Shown here piece by piece: positions 47,189 through 57,294 of a stretch of DNA of 64,000 bases. The stretch is from Poriferisulfidus sp963668445. Lineage in GTDB: Bacteria; Pseudomonadota; Gammaproteobacteria; Poriferisulfidales; Poriferisulfidaceae. A program made the translations under genes and the position numbers. The stretch spans positions 1,302,001 through 1,366,000 of the forward strand of contig OY764335.1 of assembly GCA_963668445.1 (NCBI GenBank), read 5' to 3'. The number at the start of each line of letters is the position of its first letter. The stretch's first letter is position 1. The notes beneath the pieces were generated by a model that was not told where the DNA came from, made no database searches, and saw nothing but the letters and a program-made list of their open reading frames with translations.

Positions 47189-49573
47189 ATGGCCAACCGT
47201 CGGCGGCGTGCCGCGAAATTCCTCGCGGCTCTCATGACAATGCTTGTGCTGGCGGTTGCCGCCGCGGCCGCCATCGCTCTCGCCATCACGCGCCCGCAAA
47301 TCTCCGGCGCGGCCACGCTGCCGGGACTATCCGCCCCGGTCGCCGTGCAGCGTGATGCCATCGGTCACACCACCGTGGACGCTTCGTCCCGGCTCGATAT
47401 CGCACGCGCCACCGGCTTCATCCATGCGCAGGAGCGTTTTCTGTCCATGGACTTCCGCCGCCGGCTGGCCGCCGGCGAACTGGCCGCCCTGTTCGGACCG
47501 TCCGCCGTCGAGCGCGACCTCAAACTCCGGCCGCAACGCTTCCGCCTCCACGCCCAGCGGGTCGCCGCCGCCCTGCCGGACGACGAGCGCGCCTTGCTGG
47601 CCGCCTATGCCGACGGCGTCAATCAGGGCCTCGCGGCCATGCCCGGCTGGCCCTTCCCCTACTTTCTCATGCTGCAACGCCCCGAGCCGTGGAAATCCGA
47701 GGATAGCATCCTGACGCTGTACTCCATGTATCTGGTTCTGCAAGGCGAACGCTGGCGGTACGAATCGACCGTCGGCGCCCTGCATGAACTGTTCGGCGCA
47801 TCGGTCGCAAACTTTCTGGCCCCGGTCGGCACGCACTACGACGCGCCCCTCGATGGCACGCCGGCCCCGCTGCGGACGCCGTCCGTGCCCGGACCCGAAG
47901 ACATCGACCTACGGTCGATGCCGCTGGATCCGACGCAGATCGATCATGTGCGGATGCATTGGGAACGCTCCGGCAGCAACGCTTTCGCCATCTCCGGAAC
48001 ACATTCGGCCCACGGCGGCGCCTTGATTGCCAACGACATGCATCTGGTCCTGCTGGCCCCGAACCTCTGGTACCGCATGCACTGGCGCTGGCGTGACGGC
48101 CAGAACCGCATGGCCAGCGGCCTGACCCTGCCCGGCTCGCCGTGGATGGTGGCCGGCAGCAACGGCCACATCGCCTGGGGCTTCACCAACAGCAACATCG
48201 ACAGCCAAGATCTGATCGTGCTCGAACCCGGACACCCTTCGGTCGAAACCATCGAAGAACCGGTTGAAGTCCGCTTCGCCCGCGACCGCAAGGCCATCTA
48301 CCGCCACTCCGCCTGGGGCCCGATCGTAGCCCAAGACCGGCAAGGGCGCGAATACGCCCTGCGCTGGACTGCGCATTGGCTCGAAGGCAAGGCCATGCGC
48401 CTAGGCCGCATCGAACTGGCCACCAATCTGCAGCAGGCCATGCATGAATTCCAGCGCAGCATCATGCCCTCTCAGAACGTCCTCATCGGCGACCGGGGCG
48501 GCAACATCGCCTGGACCATCGCCGGCCCGTTGTTCCAACGCGACGGCCACGACGGGCGCATTCCGCAGCCTTTGCCGCACTGCCCTGCCGATGCCTCCGC
48601 CCCCTGCGCCGGCCTCGGTCCGCAGCCTCGTTGGCTGCCGCCCGACGACTACCCTGCGATCGTCAACCCGCCGGACGGACGCCTCTGGTCCGCCAACAGC
48701 CGCCACATCGGCGGCAAGGCCTATGCGCTGCTTGGCGACGGACGCTACACCGGCGGTATGCGCGCCCGGCAGATCCGCGACCGCCTGCGGGAACGCGACC
48801 GCTTTCGAGAAGCGGACATGCTCGCCGTGCAATTGGACACCCGGGCCGATTTTCTGGACGAATGGCGGCCTCGGCTGCAACACATACTGAACGAACCCGG
48901 CATCGCGCCCTTGGCCGAACGCCACCACGTCCGCGCCCTGCTCGAATCATGGGACGGCTACGCCCGCACCGACAGCGCCGCCTACCGCCTGGTCCGAACC
49001 TTCCGCAAGCGTACGCACGAACTGTTCCTGCTGGCACTCCAAAACCGGCTGGGCACGACATCCGACATCGATATCCGTCCCCTGCGCTGGCAGCTGGACG
49101 GCCCGCTGACCCGCATTCTGGAAGCCGATGCCCGGCATTTCCTGCCGCAAGGCATGCAACGCATGGACGACCTGCTGGCGCTGGCGTTGCGTCTGACGCT
49201 AGAAGACATGACCGCAAACGGGCGGGAACTGTCCGTTGCGACTTGGGGCGAGGCCAACCCGTCCACCATCCGCCATCCGCTGTCCCACATCCTGCCATGG
49301 CTCAGCCCGCTTCTGGACCCGCCCGGCGCGCCGCAGGCTGGCGACCTGAACCTGCCTCGCGTCGAACGCCCCTCGTTCGGCGCCTCCAACCGTACGGTCG
49401 TCTCCCCCGGACGCGAGGCCCAAGGCATCCTGCACATGCCAACCGGACAATCCGGCCATCCGCTGTCGCCGTACTACAATGCCGGACACGAAGACTGGCT
49501 GCACGGCCGCCCTAGCGCCTTCCTTCCGGGCCCCGCCCGCAGCCGCATGGCTCTGAGGCCGTCAGAACACTGA
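47189..49573 (+). CDS. penicillin-acylase-family Ntn hydrolase
   Basis: 794 residues. An N-terminal membrane segment (about 14-34, MLVLAVAAAAAIALAI) leads to an alpha subunit (IGHTTVDASSRLDIARATGFIHAQERF) and a self-cleavage site before the nucleophilic Ser in SGSNAFAISG (about 268), after which the beta subunit starts. Family members cleave amide bonds in penicillins, acyl-homoserine lactones or other acylated compounds in the periplasm; the substrate here is not predictable. The ATG directly follows the slyD stop. Its end overlaps cbbQ by 12 bp, convergent. Confidence 0.9.
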   Translation: MANRRRRAAKFLAALMTMLVLAVAAAAAIALAITRPQISGAATLPGLSAPVAVQRDAIGHTTVDASSRLDIARATGFIHAQERFLSMDFRRRLAAGELAALFGPSAVERDLKLRPQRFRLHAQRVAAALPDDERALLAAYADGVNQGLAAMPGWPFPYFLMLQRPEPWKSEDSILTLYSMYLVLQGERWRYESTVGALHELFGASVANFLAPVGTHYDAPLDGTPAPLRTPSVPGPEDIDLRSMPLDPTQIDHVRMHWERSGSNAFAISGTHSAHGGALIANDMHLVLLAPNLWYRMHWRWRDGQNRMASGLTLPGSPWMVAGSNGHIAWGFTNSNIDSQDLIVLEPGHPSVETIEEPVEVRFARDRKAIYRHSAWGPIVAQDRQGREYALRWTAHWLEGKAMRLGRIELATNLQQAMHEFQRSIMPSQNVLIGDRGGNIAWTIAGPLFQRDGHDGRIPQPLPHCPADASAPCAGLGPQPRWLPPDDYPAIVNPPDGRLWSANSRHIGGKAYALLGDGRYTGGMRARQIRDRLRERDRFREADMLAVQLDTRADFLDEWRPRLQHILNEPGIAPLAERHHVRALLESWDGYARTDSAAYRLVRTFRKRTHELFLLALQNRLGTTSDIDIRPLRWQLDGPLTRILEADARHFLPQGMQRMDDLLALALRLTLEDMTANGRELSVATWGEANPSTIRHPLSHILPWLSPLLDPPGAPQAGDLNLPRVERPSFGASNRTVVSPGREAQGILHMPTGQSGHPLSPYYNAGHEDWLHGRPSAFLPGPARSRMALRPSEH

Positions 49574-50377
49574 CGAACTCAGCTCGTTGATCGCCTGCAG
49601 CATTTCCGGGTCGTCCGTCAGGGCCTGCGACACCGCGCTGGCGCACGCATCCGCCGGCGCAATCCCCGCCTGAATCAATTTGCCTGCATGCACGAGCAGC
49701 CGCGTGCTCGCGCCCTCATCCAGGCCGTTGCCTTTCAGATTGCGCGTCATCTCCGCAAACCTCACCAGCAGCCGCGCCGTCTCCGCATCCACTTCCGTCT
49801 CCTGCCGTACGATCTTCTGCTCCAGTTCCGCCTGCGGATAATCGAACTCCAACGCCACGAAGCGCTGCCGCGTGCTCTGCTTGAGATCTTTCAGAACGCT
49901 TTGATAGCCCGGGTTGTAGGAAATCGCCATGCAGAACTCCGCCGGCGCCTCCAACAGTTCGCCATGCTTCTCCATCGGCAGCACCCGCCGGTCGTCGCAC
50001 AGCGGATGGATCACGACGGTCGTGTCCTTGCGCGCCTCCACCACTTCGTCCAGATAGCAGATGCTTCCGGAACGCACGGCGCGGGCCAGCGGGCCATCCA
50101 CCCACACCGTCTCGCCGCCCGCAATCAGGTAACGCCCGACCAGATCGGATGATGTCAGGTCGTCGTGGCAGGACACCGTAATCAACGGCCGTTTCAGCCG
50201 CCACGCCATATACGCCATGAAGCGGGTCTTGCCGCAGCCGGTCGGACCCTTAAGCAGCAACGGCAGCTGATTGCGCCACGCCGCCTCGAACACCTCGATC
50301 TCCGAGCCGACCGGCTCGTAGTAGGGTTCCTGATCGACCGTATATTCTTCGGGTTTGAGAACGTGAGCCGTCGCCAT
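49562..50377 (-). CDS. CbbQ/NirQ/NorQ-type AAA+ ATPase
   Basis: 271 residues from MATAHVLKPEEYTVDQEPYY. MoxR-type AAA+ of the CbbQ family: Walker A GPTGCGKT at 44-51, Walker B CYLDE around 107-111, then SYNPGYQSVLKDLK and STRQRFVALEFDYP. CbbQ normally works with the von Willebrand-factor protein CbbO/NorD to activate Rubisco or assemble NO reductase. Neither partner nor target enzyme is in the window. It has its own good promoter and GGAGG eight bases upstream. Confidence 0.93.
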   Translation of the reverse strand: MATAHVLKPEEYTVDQEPYYEPVGSEIEVFEAAWRNQLPLLLKGPTGCGKTRFMAYMAWRLKRPLITVSCHDDLTSSDLVGRYLIAGGETVWVDGPLARAVRSGSICYLDEVVEARKDTTVVIHPLCDDRRVLPMEKHGELLEAPAEFCMAISYNPGYQSVLKDLKQSTRQRFVALEFDYPQAELEQKIVRQETEVDAETARLLVRFAEMTRNLKGNGLDEGASTRLLVHAGKLIQAGIAPADACASAVSQALTDDPEMLQAINELSSSVF

Positions 50378-50408
50378 GTCGCATCGCCTCCGTGTGCAGG
50401 TGCGCCCC

Positions 50409-50437
50409 ATTGTGTGGATTGCGCCGCCGCTTGTCAA
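50409..50437 (-). promoter_or_regulatory. promoter of the CbbQ-type gene
   Basis: TTGACA (50432-50437) and CACAAT (50409-50414), 17 bp apart on the minus strand. Predicted start near 50402, 25 nt before the ATG. Confidence 0.75.
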
Positions 50438-50456
50438 TCAGGGCCGCAAGCGGCTC

Positions 50457-50576
50457 TCACATCCCGCCATAGATCTTCCGGTCCATGCCTTCGTACATCT
50501 CCGGGTCCGGAGGAATCTCAACCACCTCGCCATCCCGCACGATGATGATGCCCGCGCCTGCCTGATGCACGGCCAT
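50457..50576 (-). CDS. small hypothetical ORF, 39 aa
   Basis: MAVHQAGAGIIIVRDGEVVEI-type start followed by PPDPEMYEGMDRKIYGGM. It lies between the AmpG-like gene and the CbbQ-type gene on the same strand, 19 bp behind the former. The composition (alternating hydrophobic strand, then acidic and proline part) looks protein-like, but there is no known family. Confidence 0.5.
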   Translation of the reverse strand: MAVHQAGAGIIIVRDGEVVEIPPDPEMYEGMDRKIYGGM

Positions 50577-50595
50577 GTGCGCCCGCCTTTGCCGC

Positions 50596-51978
50596 TCAAT
50601 GCCGCCGTCCCTCCAGAAACGGCGCCAGCGCATGTCGGTTCCACAGCACCAACAGCAGGCTCGGCACTACCATCAGCGTCGTCAGCACAAAGAACAGCGG
50701 CCAGTTGCCGCCCAGCCCATCGACCAGAAAGCCGCTGCCGGCCGCCAGCGAGGTGCGCGACAGTGTGCCGAGCGAAGCCAGTACCGCGTACTGGGTCGCC
50801 GTCCAGTTCCGGTCGCACAGCTGCGACAGGAATGCGACGAACGCCACCGTGGAGATGGCGGTCGTAAACTGATCGGCCACCACGGCCGTCGCGAACAGCC
50901 AAGCGGTCGGATACCAAGCCAAAAGCGCGAACAGCAGGTTGGTCAGCGCCATGGCCACCCCGCCGATGATCAGGCCGCGCAGCACGCCGTAGCGCGCATT
51001 GATCAGACTGCCCAGCACCGCGAACACCGTGATCGCCACCGCACCGTAGCCCTTGGAATACAGGGCGATGTCGGATTTGGAGAAGCCGATCTCCTTGTAG
51101 AACACCAGCGACATGCGGCCCATGAACGCTTCGCCGATCTTGAATAGGAACACGGCCGCCAGCAGCATCAGCGCGATGCGCAGCCCGTAGCGCACCACGA
51201 AACTCTGCACCGGCTGCGCGTAGATGCGCACGACGTGCCGACCCCATGCGGGCAGCGCACTGCCCAGCCCGGGCCGCGGCGGCGCCGGCGGCTCGTCCAG
51301 ATGATCCGGATGCCGCGACTCCGGCACCAGCCACAGGAACAACACGACCAGCACGACGACCACCACGATCAGCCACAGATAGCCGTGCTGCCAGGCCCGT
51401 TCCACGCCCGCCTCCTGCAGCCGGTCGACGATCCACAAGGCCAACGCGCCGCCCAGCCCGTAGCCGATCCACCAACCGGATGTCGCCATCGCCGAACCTC
51501 CCCCCACCTTGCGCGGCTCGTCCTCGCGGAATTGCTCGATGCGCAGCGCATCGATCGCTACGTCCTGCGTCGCGCTGGCCGCCGCCAACGCCACCATCCA
51601 GAACGCGATCCACCACAACTGCCCGGTCGGCTCCAACTGCGACAGCATGGCCAAGCACAGCGCGATCAGCCCCTGCATGAGAACGATCCACGAGCGGCGC
51701 ACTCCCAGCCAGCGGGTCAGGCCCGGAATGCGCACGCCGTCCACCACCGGAGCCCAAGCAATGTTGGCCGCATACGCCAAGCCGACCAAACCGAACAGGC
51801 CGATGTCCGAGCGGCTGAAGCCGCTCTCCTGCAGCCACAAGGTCAGCATCGAGAACACTGCGACCTGCGGCAGCCCGCTCATCATCCCGATCAACAGGAT
51901 GCGCGCCATCCGCACATCCCGATACATGCGCAACGCCTCGCGCCAGCCCAGCGTGTGAATTTCCATCCCGTGCATCAT
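50596..51978 (-). CDS. AmpG-like MFS permease
   Basis: 460 residues, about 12-14 membrane helices. Starts MMHGMEIHTLGWREALRMYR and shows the AmpG/muropeptide transporter pattern: MMSGLPQVAVFSMLTLWLQ, GLFGLVGLAYAANIAWAPVVD, DVAIDALRIEQF. Probably imports cell-wall GlcNAc-anhMurNAc peptides for recycling. The ATGATG start overlaps the xthA stop, so translation is coupled. Confidence 0.85.
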   Translation of the reverse strand: MMHGMEIHTLGWREALRMYRDVRMARILLIGMMSGLPQVAVFSMLTLWLQESGFSRSDIGLFGLVGLAYAANIAWAPVVDGVRIPGLTRWLGVRRSWIVLMQGLIALCLAMLSQLEPTGQLWWIAFWMVALAAASATQDVAIDALRIEQFREDEPRKVGGGSAMATSGWWIGYGLGGALALWIVDRLQEAGVERAWQHGYLWLIVVVVVLVVLFLWLVPESRHPDHLDEPPAPPRPGLGSALPAWGRHVVRIYAQPVQSFVVRYGLRIALMLLAAVFLFKIGEAFMGRMSLVFYKEIGFSKSDIALYSKGYGAVAITVFAVLGSLINARYGVLRGLIIGGVAMALTNLLFALLAWYPTAWLFATAVVADQFTTAISTVAFVAFLSQLCDRNWTATQYAVLASLGTLSRTSLAAGSGFLVDGLGGNWPLFFVLTTLMVVPSLLLVLWNRHALAPFLEGRRH

Positions 51979-52742
51979 TCCGCCAGTGCGTAATCCATAA
52001 TCAGCGGCGCATGGTCCGAAAACCGCTGCGCCTTGTAGATGCGCGCCCTCTGGGCGCAATGCGCCAGACGATTCGACACCACCTGATAGTCGATCCGCCA
52101 GCCGACGTTCTTCGCCCACGCCTGGCCGCGGTTGGACCACCAAGTATACTGCTCCGGCCGCGCGTCCACCCGCCGAAACGCATCCGTGAACCCGGCCTGC
52201 CCGAACACGGCATCCATCCAAGCGCGCTCTTCCGGAAGAAAGCCGGAATTCTTGCGGTTCGAACGCCAGTTCTTCAAATCAATCTCGCGATGCGCAATGT
52301 TCCAATCCCCGCAAATGATCGACGACCGCTGCCGCAGGCCGCCGAGATGCTGCATGAACTCCTCCATGAACCGGTATTTGGCTTCTTGCCGCTGCTCGCT
52401 GGAGGATCCGGACGGCGCGTACAGCGACACCACCGACAAGCGCCCGAATCGCGCTTCCAGATAGCGGCCTTCCGGGTCGAACTCGGCCGAGCCGAAGCCC
52501 TCGATGATGCGGTCCGGCTTGTCCCGCGCAAACAGCGCGACCCCGCTGTAGCCGGGCCGCTGCGCCGAATGATAGAAGCAATGGAACGATGGCGGATGGA
52601 ACACCGGAGCCTCGATCTGCGCCGCTTGCGCCTTGATTTCCTGCAGGCACACCACATCCGCGCGCTGCCGCGACAGCCAGCGGAAGAAGCCTTTGCGCTC
52701 CGCGCTGCGGATGCCGTTGACGTTCAGCGTGATGACCCGCAT
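51975..52742 (-). CDS. xthA: exodeoxyribonuclease III
   Basis: 255 residues from MRVITLNVNGIRSAERKGFF. Endonuclease/exonuclease/phosphatase fold with DVVCLQEIKAQ (Glu), SIICGDWNIAHREIDLKNW (Asp, Asn) and the end KAQRFSDHAPLIMDY (Asp-His). AP endonuclease of base-excision repair. Divergent from pyrE with 77 bp between. Confidence 0.96.
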   Translation of the reverse strand: MRVITLNVNGIRSAERKGFFRWLSRQRADVVCLQEIKAQAAQIEAPVFHPPSFHCFYHSAQRPGYSGVALFARDKPDRIIEGFGSAEFDPEGRYLEARFGRLSVVSLYAPSGSSSEQRQEAKYRFMEEFMQHLGGLRQRSSIICGDWNIAHREIDLKNWRSNRKNSGFLPEERAWMDAVFGQAGFTDAFRRVDARPEQYTWWSNRGQAWAKNVGWRIDYQVVSNRLAHCAQRARIYKAQRFSDHAPLIMDYALAE

Positions 52743-52819
52743 CACGCCTCCGCGCCGTATGGCCGGCCGGCCGCATGGCCTACAATAGCCCATCCCCTGC
52801 CACGCCACGCCGCCTGCCG

Positions 52820-53464
52820 ATGCCGACCGACTACCGCCAGCAATTCCTGCAACTCGCACTGCAGTACCGATGCCTTGAATTCGGCGAATTCCACCTCAAA
52901 TCCGGCCGCATCAGTCCGTACTTCTTCAACGCGGGCGCCTTCAACGACGGCGCGGCTCTGGAACAATTGGGCGCATTCTACACGCAGGCGACAATGGATG
53001 CCGGGCTCGAATTCGACATGCTGTTCGGCCCGGCCTACAAGGGCATTCCCCTCGCGACCGCCGCCGCTTGCGCCTTCCAGCGCAGCCAAGGACGGGCCGT
53101 GCCGGTCGGCTTCGACCGCAAGGAGGCCAAAACCCATGGCGACCAGGGCCGAACCTTCGGCGCGCCCATTGCCGGACGGGTGCTGCTGGTCGACGATGTC
53201 ATCTCCTCCGGGGCCACCATCCTCGGTTCGGTGGAGCTGATCCGTTCGCTCGGCGCCACGCCCGCCGGCCTGATCACCCTGATGGACCGCGGCGAACGCG
53301 GCGAGGGGCTGCAATCGGCCGCGAAGGAAGTCGCCGAGCAATGCGCCATGCCGGTAGTGTCGGTCGCCCGCGCCGCCGACTTCCGCTGGTCTCTGCGCAA
53401 CGCCCCGGAGTATCGCCAGTACCACGATCAGGTCGAAACTTATCTCAAGCACTACGGCGCGTAG
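52820..53464 (+). CDS. pyrE: orotate phosphoribosyltransferase
   Basis: 214 residues from MPTDYRQQFLQLALQY. PRPP-binding loop VLLVDDVISSGATILGSVE and FGPAYKGIPLATAAA are present. Joins orotate and PRPP in pyrimidine synthesis, later in the pathway than CarAB. A TACAAT box lies at 52781-52786. Its end overlaps aroE by 20 bp, convergent. Confidence 0.97.
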   Translation: MPTDYRQQFLQLALQYRCLEFGEFHLKSGRISPYFFNAGAFNDGAALEQLGAFYTQATMDAGLEFDMLFGPAYKGIPLATAAACAFQRSQGRAVPVGFDRKEAKTHGDQGRTFGAPIAGRVLLVDDVISSGATILGSVELIRSLGATPAGLITLMDRGERGEGLQSAAKEVAEQCAMPVVSVARAADFRWSLRNAPEYRQYHDQVETYLKHYGA

Positions 53465-54275
53465 TTTCCGGACGCAGCACGGCACGCGCCTGCGCCGCAT
53501 CCGGCCGTACGCCGTGCCATAGTTCGAAGCTTTCGGCCGCCTGCTCCAGCAGCATGCCGAAGCCGTCGCAGGCCCGGGCGCATCCGGCCTTGCGGGCCCA
53601 TCCAAGAAACGGCGTCTCCGTGCCATAGGCGAAATCGTAGCAAACCGCCTCCGCAGAGGCCAGCAACGAGGCCGGCAGCACCGGCGCCTCCTGCTCCAGC
53701 CACGCCGCCGTCGCGTTAAGCACCAGATCGAACTTCTGCCCTTCCAGTTCTTCCAAGGCGCATACCGACAAGGCGGGATTTCCTGCATGCGGTTCCGCCA
53801 AAGCTCGCGCCTTACCGAGCGTACGGTTCGCCAATGCCAAGGCTTGAGGGCGGCATTCCAGAAGCGGGCCCAGTACGCCGCGCGCCGCGCCGCCGGCACC
53901 GAGCAGCAGAATGCGCAACGCCGGCAGGTCCAACGCCAGCGTGGCCGTCAGATCGCGCACCAGGCCGCTGCCGTCCGTGTTGTCGCCTGAGATTTCCCCG
54001 TCCTTGAACGCCAGCCAATTGGCCGCGCCCGCCATGCGGGCGCGAGGCGTCGCCCGGTCTGCCAGCCACAGCGCCGTCTGCTTGTGCGGCACCGTTACAT
54101 TGAGCCCGCAGCCACCTGCATCCCGAAACCGCTGCACGGCCGCCTCCGCCTCCTCGGGCGGTGCATCAATCTGCTCATACTGGAGTTCAAGCCCGGCTTG
54201 GGCCGCAAACAGGGCATGCAGAACCGGCGACAGGCTGTGCGCGACCGGATGCCCAAGGACCGCGTAACGCTCCAC
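53445..54275 (-). CDS. aroE: shikimate dehydrogenase
   Basis: 276 residues with GTG start at 54275 (VERYAVLGHPVAHSLSPVLH), chosen because the family begins at this point and it lies just after the hemB stop; an ATG at 54317 inside hemB would add 14 residues. Substrate Lys is in NVTVPHKQTALWLAD; NADPH site in LLLGAGGAARGVLGPLLE. Reduces dehydroshikimate in aromatic amino acid synthesis. Confidence 0.93.
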   Translation of the reverse strand: MERYAVLGHPVAHSLSPVLHALFAAQAGLELQYEQIDAPPEEAEAAVQRFRDAGGCGLNVTVPHKQTALWLADRATPRARMAGAANWLAFKDGEISGDNTDGSGLVRDLTATLALDLPALRILLLGAGGAARGVLGPLLECRPQALALANRTLGKARALAEPHAGNPALSVCALEELEGQKFDLVLNATAAWLEQEAPVLPASLLASAEAVCYDFAYGTETPFLGWARKAGCARACDGFGMLLEQAAESFELWHGVRPDAAQARAVLRPETTRRSA

Positions 54276-54279
54276 CAGA

Positions 54280-55284
<1,005 letters not shown>

Positions 55285-55432
55285 GGGCAGCAGTGGAGGT
55301 TGCGGGCGGTTCCGCCGTATATTCTAACTGCCTGCGCCGCACGCGGCCGCACCATGAATGCGCCAAACGTCTTAGGCCCGTTCGTCGGCAAACTCGCCGA
55401 AGCGGTGCTTCCTGAATGCGGAAGGCTCGCCT

Positions 55433-56575
55433 CTATGCAGCTTTTTCGGCACCCTGCCGCCGGACATCGGTTTTGGGAAGCGCCTCGCCCGCCATCAAGG
55501 CCTGAAGAAAATCGGTCATCATCCCCACCTTGCCCTCCAAGCGCTCGACCGCACCGTCCAGATGCTTGACGGAAGCGGACAGATCCCGAAACTGGCGCTG
55601 ATTCTGCCGGTGATGTTCGTCCATACGGGCATAAGCCAGTTCCTGATTCTTATCGATCTTGGCATGCAGGGCCGTCATCTGCTGGCCGCTCTCCTTGCGG
55701 TTCTCGTCGGTCTTGGCATGCAGGGCCTCCATCTGCTGGCCGCTCTCCTTGCGGTTCTCGTCGGTCTTGGCATGCAGGGCCGCCATCTGCTGGCCGCTCT
55801 CCTTGCGGTTCTCGTCGGTCTTGGCATGCAGGGCCGCCATCTGCTGGCCGCTCTCCTTGCGGTTCTCGTCGGTCTTGGCATGCAGGGCCTCCATCTGCTG
55901 GCCGCTCTCCTTGCGGTTCTCGTCGATCTTGGCATGCAGGGCCGCCATCTGCTGGCCGCTCTCCTTGCGGTTCTCGTCGATCTTGGCATGCAGGGCCGCC
56001 ATCTGCTGGCCGCTCTCCTTGCGGTTCTCGTCGATCTTGGCATGCAGGGCCGCCATCTGCTGGCCGCTCTCCTTGCGGTTCTCGTCGATCTTGGCATGCA
56101 GGGCCGCCATCTGCTGGCCGCTCTCCTTGCGGTTCTCGTCGGTCTTGGCATGCAGGGCCGCCATCTGCTGGCCGCTCTCCTTGCGGTTCTCGTCGATCTT
56201 GGCATGCAGGGCCGCCATCTGCTGGCCGCCTTCCTTGCGGTTCTCGTCGATCTTGGCATGCATGGCCGCCATCTGCTGGCCGCCTTCCTTGCGGTTCTCG
56301 TCGATCTTGGCATGCAGGGCCGCCATCTGCTGGCCGCCTTCCTTGCGGTTCTCGTCGATCTTGGCATGCATGGCCACCATCTGCTGGCCGCCTTCCTTGC
56401 GGTTCTCGTCGATCTTGGCATGCAGCCGTTCCATATGCCGGTGGAGTTCCTTGCGGTACTCATGAGATTGGCTCTGCGCCAAGTGCAATACGCGCAACAT
56501 CGTCACGAATACTACAGTGAAAAGGCCTAGGCCGCCAAACATCAATTGGGCCAAAGTCGGTTCGAAACTTGTCAT
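55433..56575 (-). CDS. membrane-anchored coiled-coil repeat protein
   Basis: 380 residues from MTSFEPTLAQLMFGGLGLF. One hydrophobic segment (about 10-30) is followed by 14 tandem 18-residue units, HAKIDENRKESGQQMAAL with small changes, and a C-terminal region (RQFRDLSASVKHLDGAVERL, EGKVGMMTDFLQAL). The units should form a continuous alpha-helix or coiled coil of about 250 residues. Four membrane-proximal units have GG instead of SG. Unit number is likely variable. Function unknown; similar short proteins of hydrolase- or membrane-associated type exist but I cannot name a family. Confidence 0.75.
   Translation of the reverse strand: MTSFEPTLAQLMFGGLGLFTVVFVTMLRVLHLAQSQSHEYRKELHRHMERLHAKIDENRKEGGQQMVAMHAKIDENRKEGGQQMAALHAKIDENRKEGGQQMAAMHAKIDENRKEGGQQMAALHAKIDENRKESGQQMAALHAKTDENRKESGQQMAALHAKIDENRKESGQQMAALHAKIDENRKESGQQMAALHAKIDENRKESGQQMAALHAKIDENRKESGQQMEALHAKTDENRKESGQQMAALHAKTDENRKESGQQMAALHAKTDENRKESGQQMEALHAKTDENRKESGQQMTALHAKIDKNQELAYARMDEHHRQNQRQFRDLSASVKHLDGAVERLEGKVGMMTDFLQALMAGEALPKTDVRRQGAEKAA
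55667..56422. repeat. 14 tandem copies of a 54-bp repeat (VNTR)
   Basis: 756 bp of near-identical 54-bp units, in frame within the coiled-coil gene. Variants differ at single codons (Ile/Thr, Ala/Glu/Val/Thr, Gly/Ser). Near identity at DNA level implies recent unit duplication. Open reading frames in other frames across this stretch are artefacts of the repeat. Confidence 0.95.
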
Positions 56576-56769
56576 GGGATGATCCTCAATAGGAGCTGCC
56601 CAAGGCCCTTTTTGCAGCGGAAATTTGCATGTTTGCCGAATCCGTCCATGGCTGCCGGCACCTGCCACGCAGTTTAGCATAAGCAGGATTCACCCGGCAA
56701 AGCCTGCTTCTCCATCGCGCTAAGAATCCGGCCCCCTGCTCCAGCATCCCTAGATCCTGCCCGACCCCC

Positions 56770-56775
56770 TACAAT
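56770..56775 (+). promoter_or_regulatory. dsbB promoter -10 box, likely leaderless transcript
   Basis: TACAAT ending eight bases before the dsbB ATG at 56783, so the transcript would start at or next to the start codon. No Shine-Dalgarno precedes the ATG. Confidence 0.5.
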
Positions 56776-56782
56776 AGGCTGC

Positions 56783-57292
56783 ATGGCCCGTACCCATCCG
56801 CTCCATCTCGCCGGCCTGCTGATGTGTCTGGCATCGCTCGGCTTCGCCTACTTCTATCTGCAGAAGACCCTTGGCCTTGAACCATGCCCGATCTGCATTC
56901 TGGACCGCTTCATCTTCGCCGCGCTGGCCGTCATCTTCGCCTTGGCCTATTTCCAGAAGCCGAACCAGCGCGACCGCATCGGCTACGACATCGGCGCCCT
57001 CATCGTGGCCTTGGCCGGGATCGGCGTCGCCGGGCGGCATGTCCATCTGCAGTATTTCCCGCCGGAAGGCCTAGGCGATTGCGGCGCGGGCTTCTGGAGC
57101 CTGCTAGATCGGATCGGCGTCGAAGGCGCTGTCGCTTCCGCCTTGCAAGGCACTGGCGACTGCGGCGAGATTCAGTGGACGTTCCTCGGCCTGTCCATTC
57201 CAGTGCTGACCTTGGGCGTGTTTGTGCTATTGTTTGCGCTGGCTTTGACCGATATGATTCAAGCCATCCGGCAACGTTCTGAGGAATTCTGA
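56783..57292 (+). CDS. dsbB: disulfide bond formation protein B
   Basis: 169 residues, four membrane helices. The first redox pair is CPIC (35-38, LEPCPICILDR); the second loop has Cys in GLGDCGAGFW and GTGDCGEIQW. Reoxidises DsbA and passes electrons to quinone. No dsbA is in the window. Followed two bases later by the DUF4399 gene, so probably co-transcribed. Confidence 0.95.
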   Translation: MARTHPLHLAGLLMCLASLGFAYFYLQKTLGLEPCPICILDRFIFAALAVIFALAYFQKPNQRDRIGYDIGALIVALAGIGVAGRHVHLQYFPPEGLGDCGAGFWSLLDRIGVEGAVASALQGTGDCGEIQWTFLGLSIPVLTLGVFVLLFALALTDMIQAIRQRSEEF

Positions 57293-57294
57293 CC

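Noticed and set aside
55562..56530. Plus-strand repeat ORFs over the 54-bp VNTR
   Set aside because: The minus-strand frame has a start, membrane segment and non-repetitive C-terminus; the others are mirror frames of the same repeats.
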